DNA of 64,000 nt, taken from positions 186,001 through 250,000 of the forward strand of contig NZ_FXTN01000003.1 of assembly GCF_900182595.1 (NCBI RefSeq), in the 5' to 3' direction. Position 1 is the first letter of the stretch, and the number at the start of each line of letters is the position of its first letter. The translations under genes and the position numbers were made by a program. The stretch is from Pedobacter westerhofensis (GTDB lineage: Bacteria > Bacteroidota > Bacteroidia > Sphingobacteriales > Sphingobacteriaceae). Shown piece by piece: positions 44,012 to 53,400 of the stretch. Under the pieces are notes generated by a model. It made no database searches. It was not told the origin of the DNA and was given only the letters and a program-made list of their open reading frames with translations.

Positions 44012-46126
44012 TTACTTTAAAATCTGGTAGGCGATTAAACTGGCAACATAGGCCATTACCGTCATGTAAGCCGTCTGGATCAGCGGCCATTTCCATGATT
44101 TTGTCTCACGGTATACTACGGCCACCGTACTCATACACTGCATCGCAAAAGCATAAAACAGCATTAGTGAAAATCCTGTAGCAAAGGTAAACAAAGGGAG
44201 CCCGGTATTTGCATCTACAGCAACCCGCATTTTATCCCTTATCGTGCCTTCATTATCCGCACCGCCGTCTACACTATAAATTGTAGCCATTGTTCCTACA
44301 AAGGCTTCACGTGCCGCAAAAGAGGTAATCAGTGCAATCCCTATCTTCCAGTCAAAACCCAGGGGCCTGATTACAGGTTCAATCGTATGCCCCAGTATAC
44401 CCGCATAAGAATTTTCCAGCTTTTCAGCAGATTTATCTCTTTCCAGCGTACTTACCCTGGCACTGTCCTGCCGGCTTTCGATCTGCGCATATTTTTTCTC
44501 TATTGCCTGGAATTTATCAGAAGGGCCATAGCTTGCCAGCACCCATAAAACAATCGATATGGCAATAATTACTTTACCGGCTTCAAATACAAAAGTTTTG
44601 GATTTCTCATACATGGTATACAGCACGTTTTTCCAGCGCGGCATCCTGTACACAGGCAGCTCCATGATAAAGTATGATTTCTCTTTAGCCTTGATGATGA
44701 ACTTCATCACAAAAGCCACTACCATGGCAGCTACAATACTGATCAGGTACATTCCCATCAGCGTCAATGCCTGCAGGCTGATCACCCCAAATACTTTCTC
44801 CTGCGGGATAATCAGTGAGATCAGCAATGTATATACCGGCAATCTTGCCGAGCAGCTCACCAAAGGCGCAACCATAATGGTAATCATCCTGTCCTTCCAG
44901 CTTTCAATTGTTCTGGCGCTCATGATCGAAGGCACGGCGCAGGCCAGACTGCCAATCATAGGCACCACAGATCTCCCGCTAAGGCCAAACTTACGCATGA
45001 TCTTGTCCATCATAAAGGTTACCCTGGCCATGTAACCGGTATCCTCCAGGATCGAGATAAAAGCAAAGAGAATAGCAATTTGAGGGATAAATATCACAAT
45101 TCCGCCCAGCCCGGCAACAACACCATCCAGCATCAGGTCGGTTAAAACCCCGGCAGGAAGATGTTCATGTCCAACAGCTGTCAGCCAGGCAAAGGATTCC
45201 TCAATAAGGTCCATCGGATAAGCCGCCCATGAAAATATCGCGTTGAAAACAAATAATAAGATAAAAAGGAAAATGAAGAATCCCCAGAACCGGTTAGTCA
45301 GGATCGCATCAATACGGTCGCTCACCACAAATTTCTTTGCAGTTCCTGTATCTTCGATCACTCCGGAAAGGATCGTGCTCAGGTGTTTATAACGTGCAAT
45401 AGTTTCTGCTGCCTGGAGTTTCGAAGATTCAAAGTGGTGGGTTCTTTCGATAGCTTCAAACTGCTCATACTGCGGTGTAAAGGATTCAATATGTTCATGC
45501 TGATGCAGCAACTGCAGTGCATAGTAATCATTGTTTGTCCCAACCAGCGCTTTTACCTCCTTAATCGCTGCGCCGGCCAGTACGTTCATATCGGCACCCT
45601 TTTCCTGTGTGGCTATTGACGTAACATTGGCAATGGCCTGTTTCAGTTCCTTCAGCCCCTTGTTGCTCCTTGCAGAGATAGGCACAACCTGCACGCCCAG
45701 CTTAGCCGAAAGCTTGTCAACATCAATGATGATTCCTTCTTTGGTAGCCATATCCGTCATGTTCAATGCCAGGATAACGGGAAGGTTCAGGTCGGCCACC
45801 TGAGAATATAACAGCAGGTTCCTGCGCAGATTGGTCGCATCTGCAACTACTACAATCAGGTCCGGGTGACTTGAATTATGTTTATCTGCCAGTACCTGGA
45901 AAACCACAGCTTCATCTTTACTCTTGGGATATAAGCTGTACGTACCGGGCAGGTCGGTAATCTCAGCTTGCTGATCAGGCGTTAATTTACAGTAACCTAC
46001 TTTTTTATCTACAGTAATACCCGGAAAATTTCCAATTTTCTGGTTCATACCCGTAAGTAAGTTAAACAGTGTCGATTTTCCTGTATTAGGGTTACCGACT
46101 AACGCGATTTTTAGAATATGGCTCAA
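44012..46126 (-). CDS. feoB: Ferrous iron transporter FeoB
   Basis: This 704-residue inner-membrane protein imports Fe(II). The N-terminal G domain has GNPNTGKSTLFN, DLPGTYSL and NMTD. The membrane part contains two Gate segments, with SLACAVPSIMSARTI in the first, and a late FAAREAFVGTMATI. The length is normal for FeoB. It follows feoA with a 5-nt gap, forming feoAB. Confidence 0.96.
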   Translation of the reverse strand: MSHILKIALVGNPNTGKSTLFNLLTGMNQKIGNFPGITVDKKVGYCKLTPDQQAEITDLPGTYSLYPKSKDEAVVFQVLADKHNSSHPDLIVVVADATNLRRNLLLYSQVADLNLPVILALNMTDMATKEGIIIDVDKLSAKLGVQVVPISARSNKGLKELKQAIANVTSIATQEKGADMNVLAGAAIKEVKALVGTNNDYYALQLLHQHEHIESFTPQYEQFEAIERTHHFESSKLQAAETIARYKHLSTILSGVIEDTGTAKKFVVSDRIDAILTNRFWGFFIFLFILLFVFNAIFSWAAYPMDLIEESFAWLTAVGHEHLPAGVLTDLMLDGVVAGLGGIVIFIPQIAILFAFISILEDTGYMARVTFMMDKIMRKFGLSGRSVVPMIGSLACAVPSIMSARTIESWKDRMITIMVAPLVSCSARLPVYTLLISLIIPQEKVFGVISLQALTLMGMYLISIVAAMVVAFVMKFIIKAKEKSYFIMELPVYRMPRWKNVLYTMYEKSKTFVFEAGKVIIAISIVLWVLASYGPSDKFQAIEKKYAQIESRQDSARVSTLERDKSAEKLENSYAGILGHTIEPVIRPLGFDWKIGIALITSFAAREAFVGTMATIYSVDGGADNEGTIRDKMRVAVDANTGLPLFTFATGFSLMLFYAFAMQCMSTVAVVYRETKSWKWPLIQTAYMTVMAYVASLIAYQILK

Positions 46127-46131
46127 CTTGT

Positions 46132-46347
46132 CTATGTAATGATAATAACTGAAGCTTCGTCTTTACGTAAACAAAGCTGATATCCCGCCACACGGATAGC
46201 CATAGGATCACCTAACGGGGCATAACGTTCAACCTCCACCATTTCACCAGGCAGGCAGCCCATCTCCATTAATTTTACAGACATTTCCAAATCTGTAAAA
46301 GCTACAATAGTGCCACGTTCCCCCGGTTTCAAATGTGAAAGATTCAT
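46132..46347 (-). CDS. feoA: Ferrous iron transport protein FeoA
   Basis: This 71-residue SH3-like protein is the cytoplasmic partner of FeoB. It has the FeoA pattern LKPGERGTIVAF, then LMEMGCLPGEMVEVERYAPLGDP. It is the first gene of feoAB and has a well-spaced promoter. Confidence 0.94.
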   Translation of the reverse strand: MNLSHLKPGERGTIVAFTDLEMSVKLMEMGCLPGEMVEVERYAPLGDPMAIRVAGYQLCLRKDEASVIIIT

Positions 46348-46362
46348 ACCTTAAATTAGCCG

Positions 46363-46394
46363 GCAATTTAGCCTTTATCGATAATAAATCCAAA
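46363..46394 (-). promoter_or_regulatory. Promoter of feoAB
   Basis: On the minus strand TTTG (46391-46394) and TAAATTGC (46363-46370) are separated by exactly 20 nt. The -33 is perfect and the -7 has two mismatches. No Fur-like palindrome was recognised. Confidence 0.45.
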
Positions 46395-46432
46395 TAATGA
46401 ATCAGCTAAACCGATGATTGATGATGTTGAAA

Positions 46433-49324
46433 TTACATTCCCCCTCTTCTGCCGCCGCCACCTCCGCCAAAGCCGCCCATACCGCCGCCATCACCGCGTT
46501 CTCCTCTCTGACCAGGAGTCATGGTGCCAATATTCCTGCCGCCCATTCTGTTCAATGAATACGTAAACGAGAACATATAGTACCTTTTCAGCACATTATA
46601 TCTTAAATCGGTGATGGTATTGTTGCTGGATGTCCTGGTTACGCCCTGGTTCTGGTTCAGTGCATCATTCACGGAAAGCTTAAAGGTTCCCCTGTTCTTG
46701 AAGAACTGCTTGCTCACATAACCATTTACAATAGTATAATTGGTATCATATCCCTGTCCCCTGCCCGTGTTCTGGTAATAATCTGCATCTACAGCCACAC
46801 GGAATTCGCCCGGAAACATATAACTCACATTGGCAGTAGGGTTCAGTGTATAGTATGTGGTGTTGGAACCGGATTGTGCAGAGTAGGTAGCCCTGTTGAT
46901 GGATCCCGCAATACCTGCTGTCATATCCAGTTGATCCATAGAGGTAACCAGTCTGTATTTGTTCGTCACAGATACATCGTTAGTGATATTCTGAAGGGAG
47001 TTGGTAAAGTTAACTCCCCTTGCATAAGTACCGCTCAGGTCGATGTTCAGGTTCAGCTTATTTTCGGTAATAATCGGAAGCCCCAGAGATGAACCCAAAG
47101 TTCCCTGGTATACGCCGTTCACATTCACCGGTACTACAGCAATCTTGCCATAGTTTGGATCTGCAGCATCATTGATCAGGGAATTATTGTTTCCAAAAGC
47201 GTTAAAAGTCTGGCTGATATTTGCGAAAATAAACAGCGAACGGAAATGTGCAAAATCAAAGTTATTATACAGTACAGTCACATTGTTGGTAAAAGCTGGT
47301 TTCAGGTCAGGGTTACCAATTGGAATGGTCTGTGTGTTTGAGTTATCCGGTATCGGCTGGATCTGCGTAATGGACGGCTGTTGTGTGCTTCCGCGGTACC
47401 TGATCACCAGTCTTTTGCTTTTGCTGAAATTATAACGCAGCTGTCCGCTCGGAACAAAATTGTTAAAATTCTGGTTAAAAATCGTTCCTGTAGTCAGGTT
47501 TTCGTTTCTTCTGTCGGTATGCTGTACTGCCAGCCCGATATTCCAGTTATACTTCTTAGCGGTTTTATTGATACTTGCCCCGGCAGCGTTGGTCAGGGTT
47601 TTGTTCTCGTAAGTATTGGTATAGGTTAAATCCGGAATATCATATAATGAAGTAATCGTATTATAGTTATAAGTGAAGCGCTCACTGTTATCAAAATTAT
47701 ACGTGTTCTGATAATTCAGTTCCAGGTTCAGTGTTTTAGAAAGCGGTTCCGTGTATACCAGTCTTGATGTATTGCTGACCGAATGGGCTGTTGTATTGTT
47801 CAGCTGATCTGTATTATCAAGCGTAAGCGAATCTGCACCGGATGTAGTCCTGTTCATGATCGTATTGTAATTCTTGCCGTCACTGTCGTTAATGGTTGTT
47901 CTTACATTTAATGACAGGGTACGTCCTCTTCTCAGGAATTTCTTGCGAAGCAGGATATTGTTATTTACCGTTGGGGCAGTGGTTTTGGTATTCAGCTGCT
48001 GCGTTCCCACAGTTTGTGAAGTTGCATAATTATTGATATAGGAACTGCTCTGGTTCAGCCCGGTTTCAGTGTAGGTTACTGCCGGCTCGATACGGATCGT
48101 GGTAGAAGAATCGATCTTGGTATCGATCATAAAGTTAAACCTGTGGTTGGTCTTATCTGTGATACTGGCCTGGTCCTGATCAAAAGTAGTGGTACTGTTC
48201 CCCAGCAGGTTCTGTCTGAAACTGCTCTGGTTCAAATCAAGTGAACTCTTATTAAAAAAGTAACTTCCGGTAATCTTGGTCTGGTCGGTATACACATCTG
48301 CGAAGTTGATACCAAAAGCATTTGTGGTCGTAATTCCCTGCTGAGGGGCGCCTGTGCTGATGCTCGAACCAAATCCACCACCTCCGCCGCCACCGCCACG
48401 GTTACCACCACCGCCACCGCTGCCAAAATTCTGTTTATTGACATTGTTAAACTGGCCTATTACAGAAAACTGCTGATCGTTATTAAATTTGTTGGCATTG
48501 ATGCTCACATCATAGCGGGGATCTGTTCCCGAACCCGAATTGGTACCGTAGCCCGCTGATGAATTACCAAAATACCCATTTTTCATATCCTTCTTGGTGG
48601 TGATGTTGATGATCTTCTCCCTGTTGCCGTCGTCCACTCCTGTAAACTGCGACTGGTCCGAAAGCAGGTCAATTACCTGGATCTTATCAATCATATCTGC
48701 CGGAAGGTTTTTTGTTGCCAGCAGCGGGTCATTGCCAAAGAAATCCTTGCCATCCACACGCACACGTGTTACCGTTTCGCCCTGTGCTTTGATGGAACCA
48801 TCTTTTGCCACATCTACACCCGGCAGTTTTTTCAGTACATCTTCTACTACTGCATTCTCCCTTACTTTAAAAGCTTTCGCATCATATTCAACGGTATCGG
48901 TTTTCACCACAACCGGCGTTACCACCCCCTTGATCTCCACCGTTTTCAGGTCGAGCCCACTGTTTACCATTGCCAGTTCACCCAAAGCTGCTACCGGAGC
49001 GGCCGCAGTAATGGCAAACTGTTTATTAAAATTCGTTAATCCCAGATAGGCCACAGTCAGCCTGTAACTGCCCGGGGCAAGACCTTTAATTGTGAATGAA
49101 CCGTCAGCTTGTGTATTGATCACCGAAGTTTGCGTAGTATCCGCAAGGTTCTTGATGGCCACAGATGCAAAATCTACAGGCAAATGGTCTTTGGCATTCA
49201 CCACTTTTCCTGTTACAGAACCATTTTTAGTTTGTGCAAATGCAGATACGCTGATCAAAAGGAAGGCTGAGAGCACAAGAATTTTTGAAATCAGCAGCAG
49301 ATTTTTTGTAGAAGTTGTCATCAA
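46433..49324 (-). CDS. Outer-membrane beta-barrel protein with CarboxypepD-like and plug domains
   Basis: This 963-residue protein has a signal peptide, a carboxypeptidase-regulatory-like beta-sandwich (about residues 33-115), and a TonB-receptor plug-like region containing VEDVLKKLPGVDV and RVRVDGKDFFGNDP. A long barrel of the OMP_b-brl family follows. Two glycine-rich segments stand out: one of about 30 residues near residue 305 and the extreme C-terminus ending GGRRGGM. The ligand is unknown. ATG codons at 49324 and 49321 are both possible starts. feoAB lies next downstream on the same strand but has its own promoter. Confidence 0.85.
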   Translation of the reverse strand: MMTTSTKNLLLISKILVLSAFLLISVSAFAQTKNGSVTGKVVNAKDHLPVDFASVAIKNLADTTQTSVINTQADGSFTIKGLAPGSYRLTVAYLGLTNFNKQFAITAAAPVAALGELAMVNSGLDLKTVEIKGVVTPVVVKTDTVEYDAKAFKVRENAVVEDVLKKLPGVDVAKDGSIKAQGETVTRVRVDGKDFFGNDPLLATKNLPADMIDKIQVIDLLSDQSQFTGVDDGNREKIINITTKKDMKNGYFGNSSAGYGTNSGSGTDPRYDVSINANKFNNDQQFSVIGQFNNVNKQNFGSGGGGGNRGGGGGGGGFGSSISTGAPQQGITTTNAFGINFADVYTDQTKITGSYFFNKSSLDLNQSSFRQNLLGNSTTTFDQDQASITDKTNHRFNFMIDTKIDSSTTIRIEPAVTYTETGLNQSSSYINNYATSQTVGTQQLNTKTTAPTVNNNILLRKKFLRRGRTLSLNVRTTINDSDGKNYNTIMNRTTSGADSLTLDNTDQLNNTTAHSVSNTSRLVYTEPLSKTLNLELNYQNTYNFDNSERFTYNYNTITSLYDIPDLTYTNTYENKTLTNAAGASINKTAKKYNWNIGLAVQHTDRRNENLTTGTIFNQNFNNFVPSGQLRYNFSKSKRLVIRYRGSTQQPSITQIQPIPDNSNTQTIPIGNPDLKPAFTNNVTVLYNNFDFAHFRSLFIFANISQTFNAFGNNNSLINDAADPNYGKIAVVPVNVNGVYQGTLGSSLGLPIITENKLNLNIDLSGTYARGVNFTNSLQNITNDVSVTNKYRLVTSMDQLDMTAGIAGSINRATYSAQSGSNTTYYTLNPTANVSYMFPGEFRVAVDADYYQNTGRGQGYDTNYTIVNGYVSKQFFKNRGTFKLSVNDALNQNQGVTRTSSNNTITDLRYNVLKRYYMFSFTYSLNRMGGRNIGTMTPGQRGERGDGGGMGGFGGGGGGRRGGM

Positions 49325-49428
49325 GAATGAGGGGTATAATTATTTATCTATACCTATCAGACTCCGGCAGGGGAAAATAGTTTGAAACAGCGGGGTAAAA
49401 AAAGGGTAACATTTTAAATACACATATC

Positions 49429-49563
49429 TCAGGAGCTTTTCACCTGCTGCTGAGGACGAGCAGCAGATACCACATGGGGACAGTGGCAGCCTGGTTTAAA
49501 GATACTGCAGCCACTTGCCAACATTGCCAGTCCCAGAAAAAAAATACAGTACTTTAATTTCAT
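49429..49563 (-). CDS. Small cysteine-rich lipoprotein (44 residues)
   Basis: An ORF of 44 codons from ATG 49563 to TGA 49429 encodes a lipoprotein signal (IFFLGLAMLASGC) and a mature peptide of only about 26 residues beginning CSIFKPGCHCPH. The Cys and His pattern could bind metal. Similar short lipoproteins with a GCxCP motif occur in Bacteroidota. It follows the VanZ-like gene by 5 nt, as the last gene of the ruvA-sprA-gcvH-vanZ series. Confidence 0.75.
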   Translation of the reverse strand: MKLKYCIFFLGLAMLASGCSIFKPGCHCPHVVSAARPQQQVKSS

Positions 49564-49568
49564 ATTTC

Positions 49569-50036
49569 TTATTTTTTACCGTTAACATCCATATTTTCAA
49601 GCGCAGCTTCATTGTTTTTACGGATTTCCCTGGTCATGCTCGCCTCGTTGTAATTCGAGGTATGCAGGAGAATATAGCTGAAAACCCCCATCATCACGCC
49701 CATCATATCCGCTCCCAGGTCCCACCACTCAGCAGATCTGTAAGGGAAAAGCTCAAGCTGCAGGATTTCAATCCCCCCGCCAATAAAAAAGGTAATGGCT
49801 ACGATCTTAAAGATAGTCAATATTCTGAAACTGTAGCTCGACTGGCTTTTGATCTTACCATAAAACAGTAAGATGGTCAGCACAAAGAAAAAGCCCAGGT
49901 GTACCAGCTTGTCAAATCCGGGAAAGAAAAAGCCCGAACCTTGGGTATCGGGCATTTTCGCAGTACAAAAAATCAATATGATCACTATCCAGAGAACTGT
50001 CCAGCGCTGATATGATAACGTCTTAAATTTACTCAT
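49569..50036 (-). CDS. VanZ family membrane protein
   Basis: This 155-residue protein has about four membrane segments and the VanZ-like motifs TVLWIVIILIFCTAKMP and GFDKLVHLGFFF, with a later GGGIEILQ. The function of these chromosomal VanZ-like proteins is not established. It lies 5 nt after gcvH, as in many Bacteroidota genomes. Confidence 0.85.
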   Translation of the reverse strand: MSKFKTLSYQRWTVLWIVIILIFCTAKMPDTQGSGFFFPGFDKLVHLGFFFVLTILLFYGKIKSQSSYSFRILTIFKIVAITFFIGGGIEILQLELFPYRSAEWWDLGADMMGVMMGVFSYILLHTSNYNEASMTREIRKNNEAALENMDVNGKK

Positions 50037-50041
50037 GGATA

Positions 50042-50422
50042 TTATGCGCCTACTAAGGCCTGGTATGCTTCTGCTGTTAACAATCCTTCCACTTGAGAGG
50101 CGTCAGATATAGCTGCTTTTACCATCCATCCTTCTCCGTAAGGATCAGAATTTACCAGTTCAGGATTGTCGTTCAATGCTGTATTTACTTCCAGTACTGT
50201 TGCAGTAACAGGCATGTAAAGGTCAGACACAGTTTTAACGGCCTCAACGGTACCGAAAACTTCATCCTTGCTGATTTCATCACCTACTGTATTGATATCA
50301 ATGTAAACGATGTCGCCCAGTTCACGTTGTGCAAAATCAGTAATACCAATAAAGGCTTCATTACCTTCAACTCTAACCCATTCGTGGTCTTTCGTGTACT
50401 TTAGTTCTGATGGAAAATTCAT
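50042..50422 (-). CDS. gcvH: Glycine cleavage system H protein
   Basis: This 126-residue lipoyl carrier shuttles the aminomethyl group in glycine cleavage. The lipoylated residue is Lys63 in [12 protein letters not shown]. The length and N-terminus are typical. gcvP and gcvT are not in the window; the location next to sprA is a known Bacteroidota arrangement. Confidence 0.97.
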   Translation of the reverse strand: MNFPSELKYTKDHEWVRVEGNEAFIGITDFAQRELGDIVYIDINTVGDEISKDEVFGTVEAVKTVSDLYMPVTATVLEVNTALNDNPELVNSDPYGEGWMVKAAISDASQVEGLLTAEAYQALVGA

Positions 50423-50482
50423 TTTCTTGTTCGGTTTTGTTAGTATAGGCCAAAGGTAATTAATATCTGCTTTTAAGCAAGG

Positions 50483-53400
50483 CTAATTCAGTGTAATACG
50501 TAAACTAAAGCCGAAGTTGCTGAATGAAGTATTATAGGTCTGCGACGTATAAGGCTTGGTCAGGTTGGCATCATAAAACAATTTGATATTAAAGCGCTGG
50601 TTCAGGATATAATCGATCGTTGGCCGGTACGTAATATTCTTGGCACCAGACGATACTTCAGCCTCCAGCACATCAGCACGGTAGATTACCGTTTTGTTGT
50701 CCCTGATGGCAAGATCCAGTTTAAAGTCCATATTGTTATCCATCTTCAGCTCCTTGAACAGCCCAAACGGGAACCTGAATTTCGTTGTTCTGTACCCAAT
50801 ACCAAACACCAGGTTGTTTTCCGTTAACTGTGCCAGCTGGCTGTTAGACAGGCTCAGCCCCAGCAGCCTGGTTTTGCCCACCTCAAAATTGGCCGTCAGG
50901 TTATTCTTTAAACGGGTATCCACACCAATCAGCGGCGAGAAGGTCTCTGCAATAGTCACCTGCTGAAACTGGTAGAAAGGCAAAAAGTTCTGGTTGTCAT
51001 CCCTGCTGTTCACATAGCCATCGTTCTCGCTGTACCGCTGTAAAGAGTTAAACCCGTTCACACTGTAAACAGAGCGGTAGGAATGCCTGATGTCGACAGA
51101 TTTAAAGGTCTCTGCCAGGAAGTCGATCCTGCCCAGTCCGCCATAATTGATGCGCCAGTTGGGCAATGGTATCTTAGGGAAAGAGTTCAGGCTTACAGAG
51201 GATGCATCTTTTCCAGTGTAGGCAGCCATAAACGCTGAGATGATCACATCCTGTGAGTTCTGGTTATACCCATCCGAGTAACCGCCGGCTGTACCTCGTG
51301 AATTTGGGTTCTTTGCACCCAAACGCTGGGATATGATCGTCCTGTTAGCCATAAACTGGTTAAAGAGCTTGGATACCGTACTGCCGGATTTCTCAGAAAA
51401 TGCAGTCCCCAGGGTGATGTAAGAGATACTGTAGTCTCCGGTTGTAGCAGGGCTCAGATTGCGGAAAGCCTGACTTGTATTGTCATACCTGAAGTTGGTA
51501 GAATAGTTCATCGTCCGGTTTTTATTGGCCGTCAGCGTGATCCTGAAATCACGGAAAGGCTCCAGCACACTGGTCACGCTGATATCTTCCCTGAGGGTAT
51601 TGATATACAATTGCGACTGCAGCGTATCGGTAGTGATCCAGTTGTTATTGATGGCCATCTGCCTGATATCGCGCTGGCTTCCAAAAACGAAACCCAGACC
51701 CGGGGCCCCGGTCACGTCGTCAATTCCAAAATAACTTGTTTTCGGCAAGTAGCCCGGCAGGAAGATCCCTTTGGTTTGCGTATATGCCGCATTGATGTTC
51801 TTGATGCTCGTCAGCAGGTTCATCATGATCCCGCCAAATCCACCGCTGGCATCATCCCTTAACCGCTTCAGTGCGCCAAATTTATTGTACAGTCCGTTAA
51901 AGTTAAGCGTAGGGTTCAGCTGGATCGTCCGCGAGTTCTGGATAGTATTTCCAAGATTGATATTCGGGTCGTTCAGCGTAGACAGCGGCTCAGTCTGCCA
52001 GTTAAAGTTGGTTCCGTAACGCGTAGCTACATTTACCCAGTCCAGCCCCGGGATCTTGTTTACCGGCAGCGTATAAGTGATATTCAGGTTATGGCTGTAA
52101 TCCGTAGTACGGCCCAGGTTTTTCAGGTTCTGCCAGACAGTATCCCTTTTCAGCCCTTCGATCTTTCCGTCCGGTTCATCAATAATCGAGTAGTTTGTCG
52201 CATCAAAATCTATGGTCATGGACTTTGTCAGGTTCCATGAAATCGCATATACCCGGGTTACCAGGAAATTCTTGTTATAGGTGGTATTGATCGGAATACT
52301 GTTTGTAGGATCATTATTCCGGAGGCTGTTTTCCGAGTAAAAACGGTTCACATCAATCCTGAAGTTGATGGAGCTTGGCAGCAGGCTAAAGTTAACATCC
52401 CGCAGCAGGGCCAGTGTATTGTTTTTGATGATCTTGTCAAAAGGCCTGTAGTTTCTTGACTGGCCCGAATAATTATAGGCCAGCGATGCAAACGTAGTTT
52501 TCTGCACCGTATTCTGGTTGATAAAATCATGGTGCAGGAATTTGGTGAAAGAGTAACTGGCACTCAGGTTCTCCACATCCCATAACTGCGGTTTCTTCGA
52601 GGGGTCGGTACGTTCCTTATGTACGTTCGTAAAGTTAATACTGTTGCGTGTGGTTACATCCTGTGAGTAATCCAGGATTTCCTTTTTCTCCTCCTTAGTG
52701 GCCGTCGCCAGTGATCGCTTCAGCTCGATATCCGGCATCTTGGGATCATACTGAGGGGTGCTCACCTGGTTGGAGTAGCTTACATACATCGGCACCTTTA
52801 AACCGGATTTCTGCGGGAAGAACTTGCCCAGCTGCAAATTGGAAGACACATCAAAGAAAACATTGTCATCCCGGTTGCGCTCGCTCACCCTGCTGTCAAG
52901 TGACCCGAAACCAATCGTCGTCTTACTCGCGGAGACATTTACCTCAGCAAAATCAGCCAGCTGTGCATTGATCCTGCCCGCTGCTGCCCAGCCGCCGCGT
53001 TCATCAAATTCCGTCAGCCTCAGCTCATTGAACCAGAGCTGTGCACTTTTTTCCAGTCCGTCGTCATTGCCGGGTACAGCCACATTCTTCAGCGGGTTTT
53101 TTACCCCCAGCATATATACCTTTACCTGGCCCATGTCTGGCTGTCCCTTGATCGTGATCGTCCGGTTGCCATCCACCACATAACTGTAGGGCTTGCTGAT
53201 ATCCCACAACGCCCCGTTTACATCCCGGGCCCTGTTCCTGGCCAGCTTGGCATCCTGGAACAGTTTCAGTTCAATATCGATGATATTCGCGTCCGGCCAG
53301 ATCGCATCAGGATTACTGGTATTCGGTGCCGTCACCGTCATCGGCTGAGCATATTCGTAATAGTTGTCCTGATTATCCGCACCAATCCTGATAAAAGCGG

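Noticed and set aside
48340..48430. Short tandem repeats suggesting a CRISPR or VNTR
   Set aside because: The repeats are glycine codons (ccaccgcc type) inside the beta-barrel gene, without spacers or fixed unit length.
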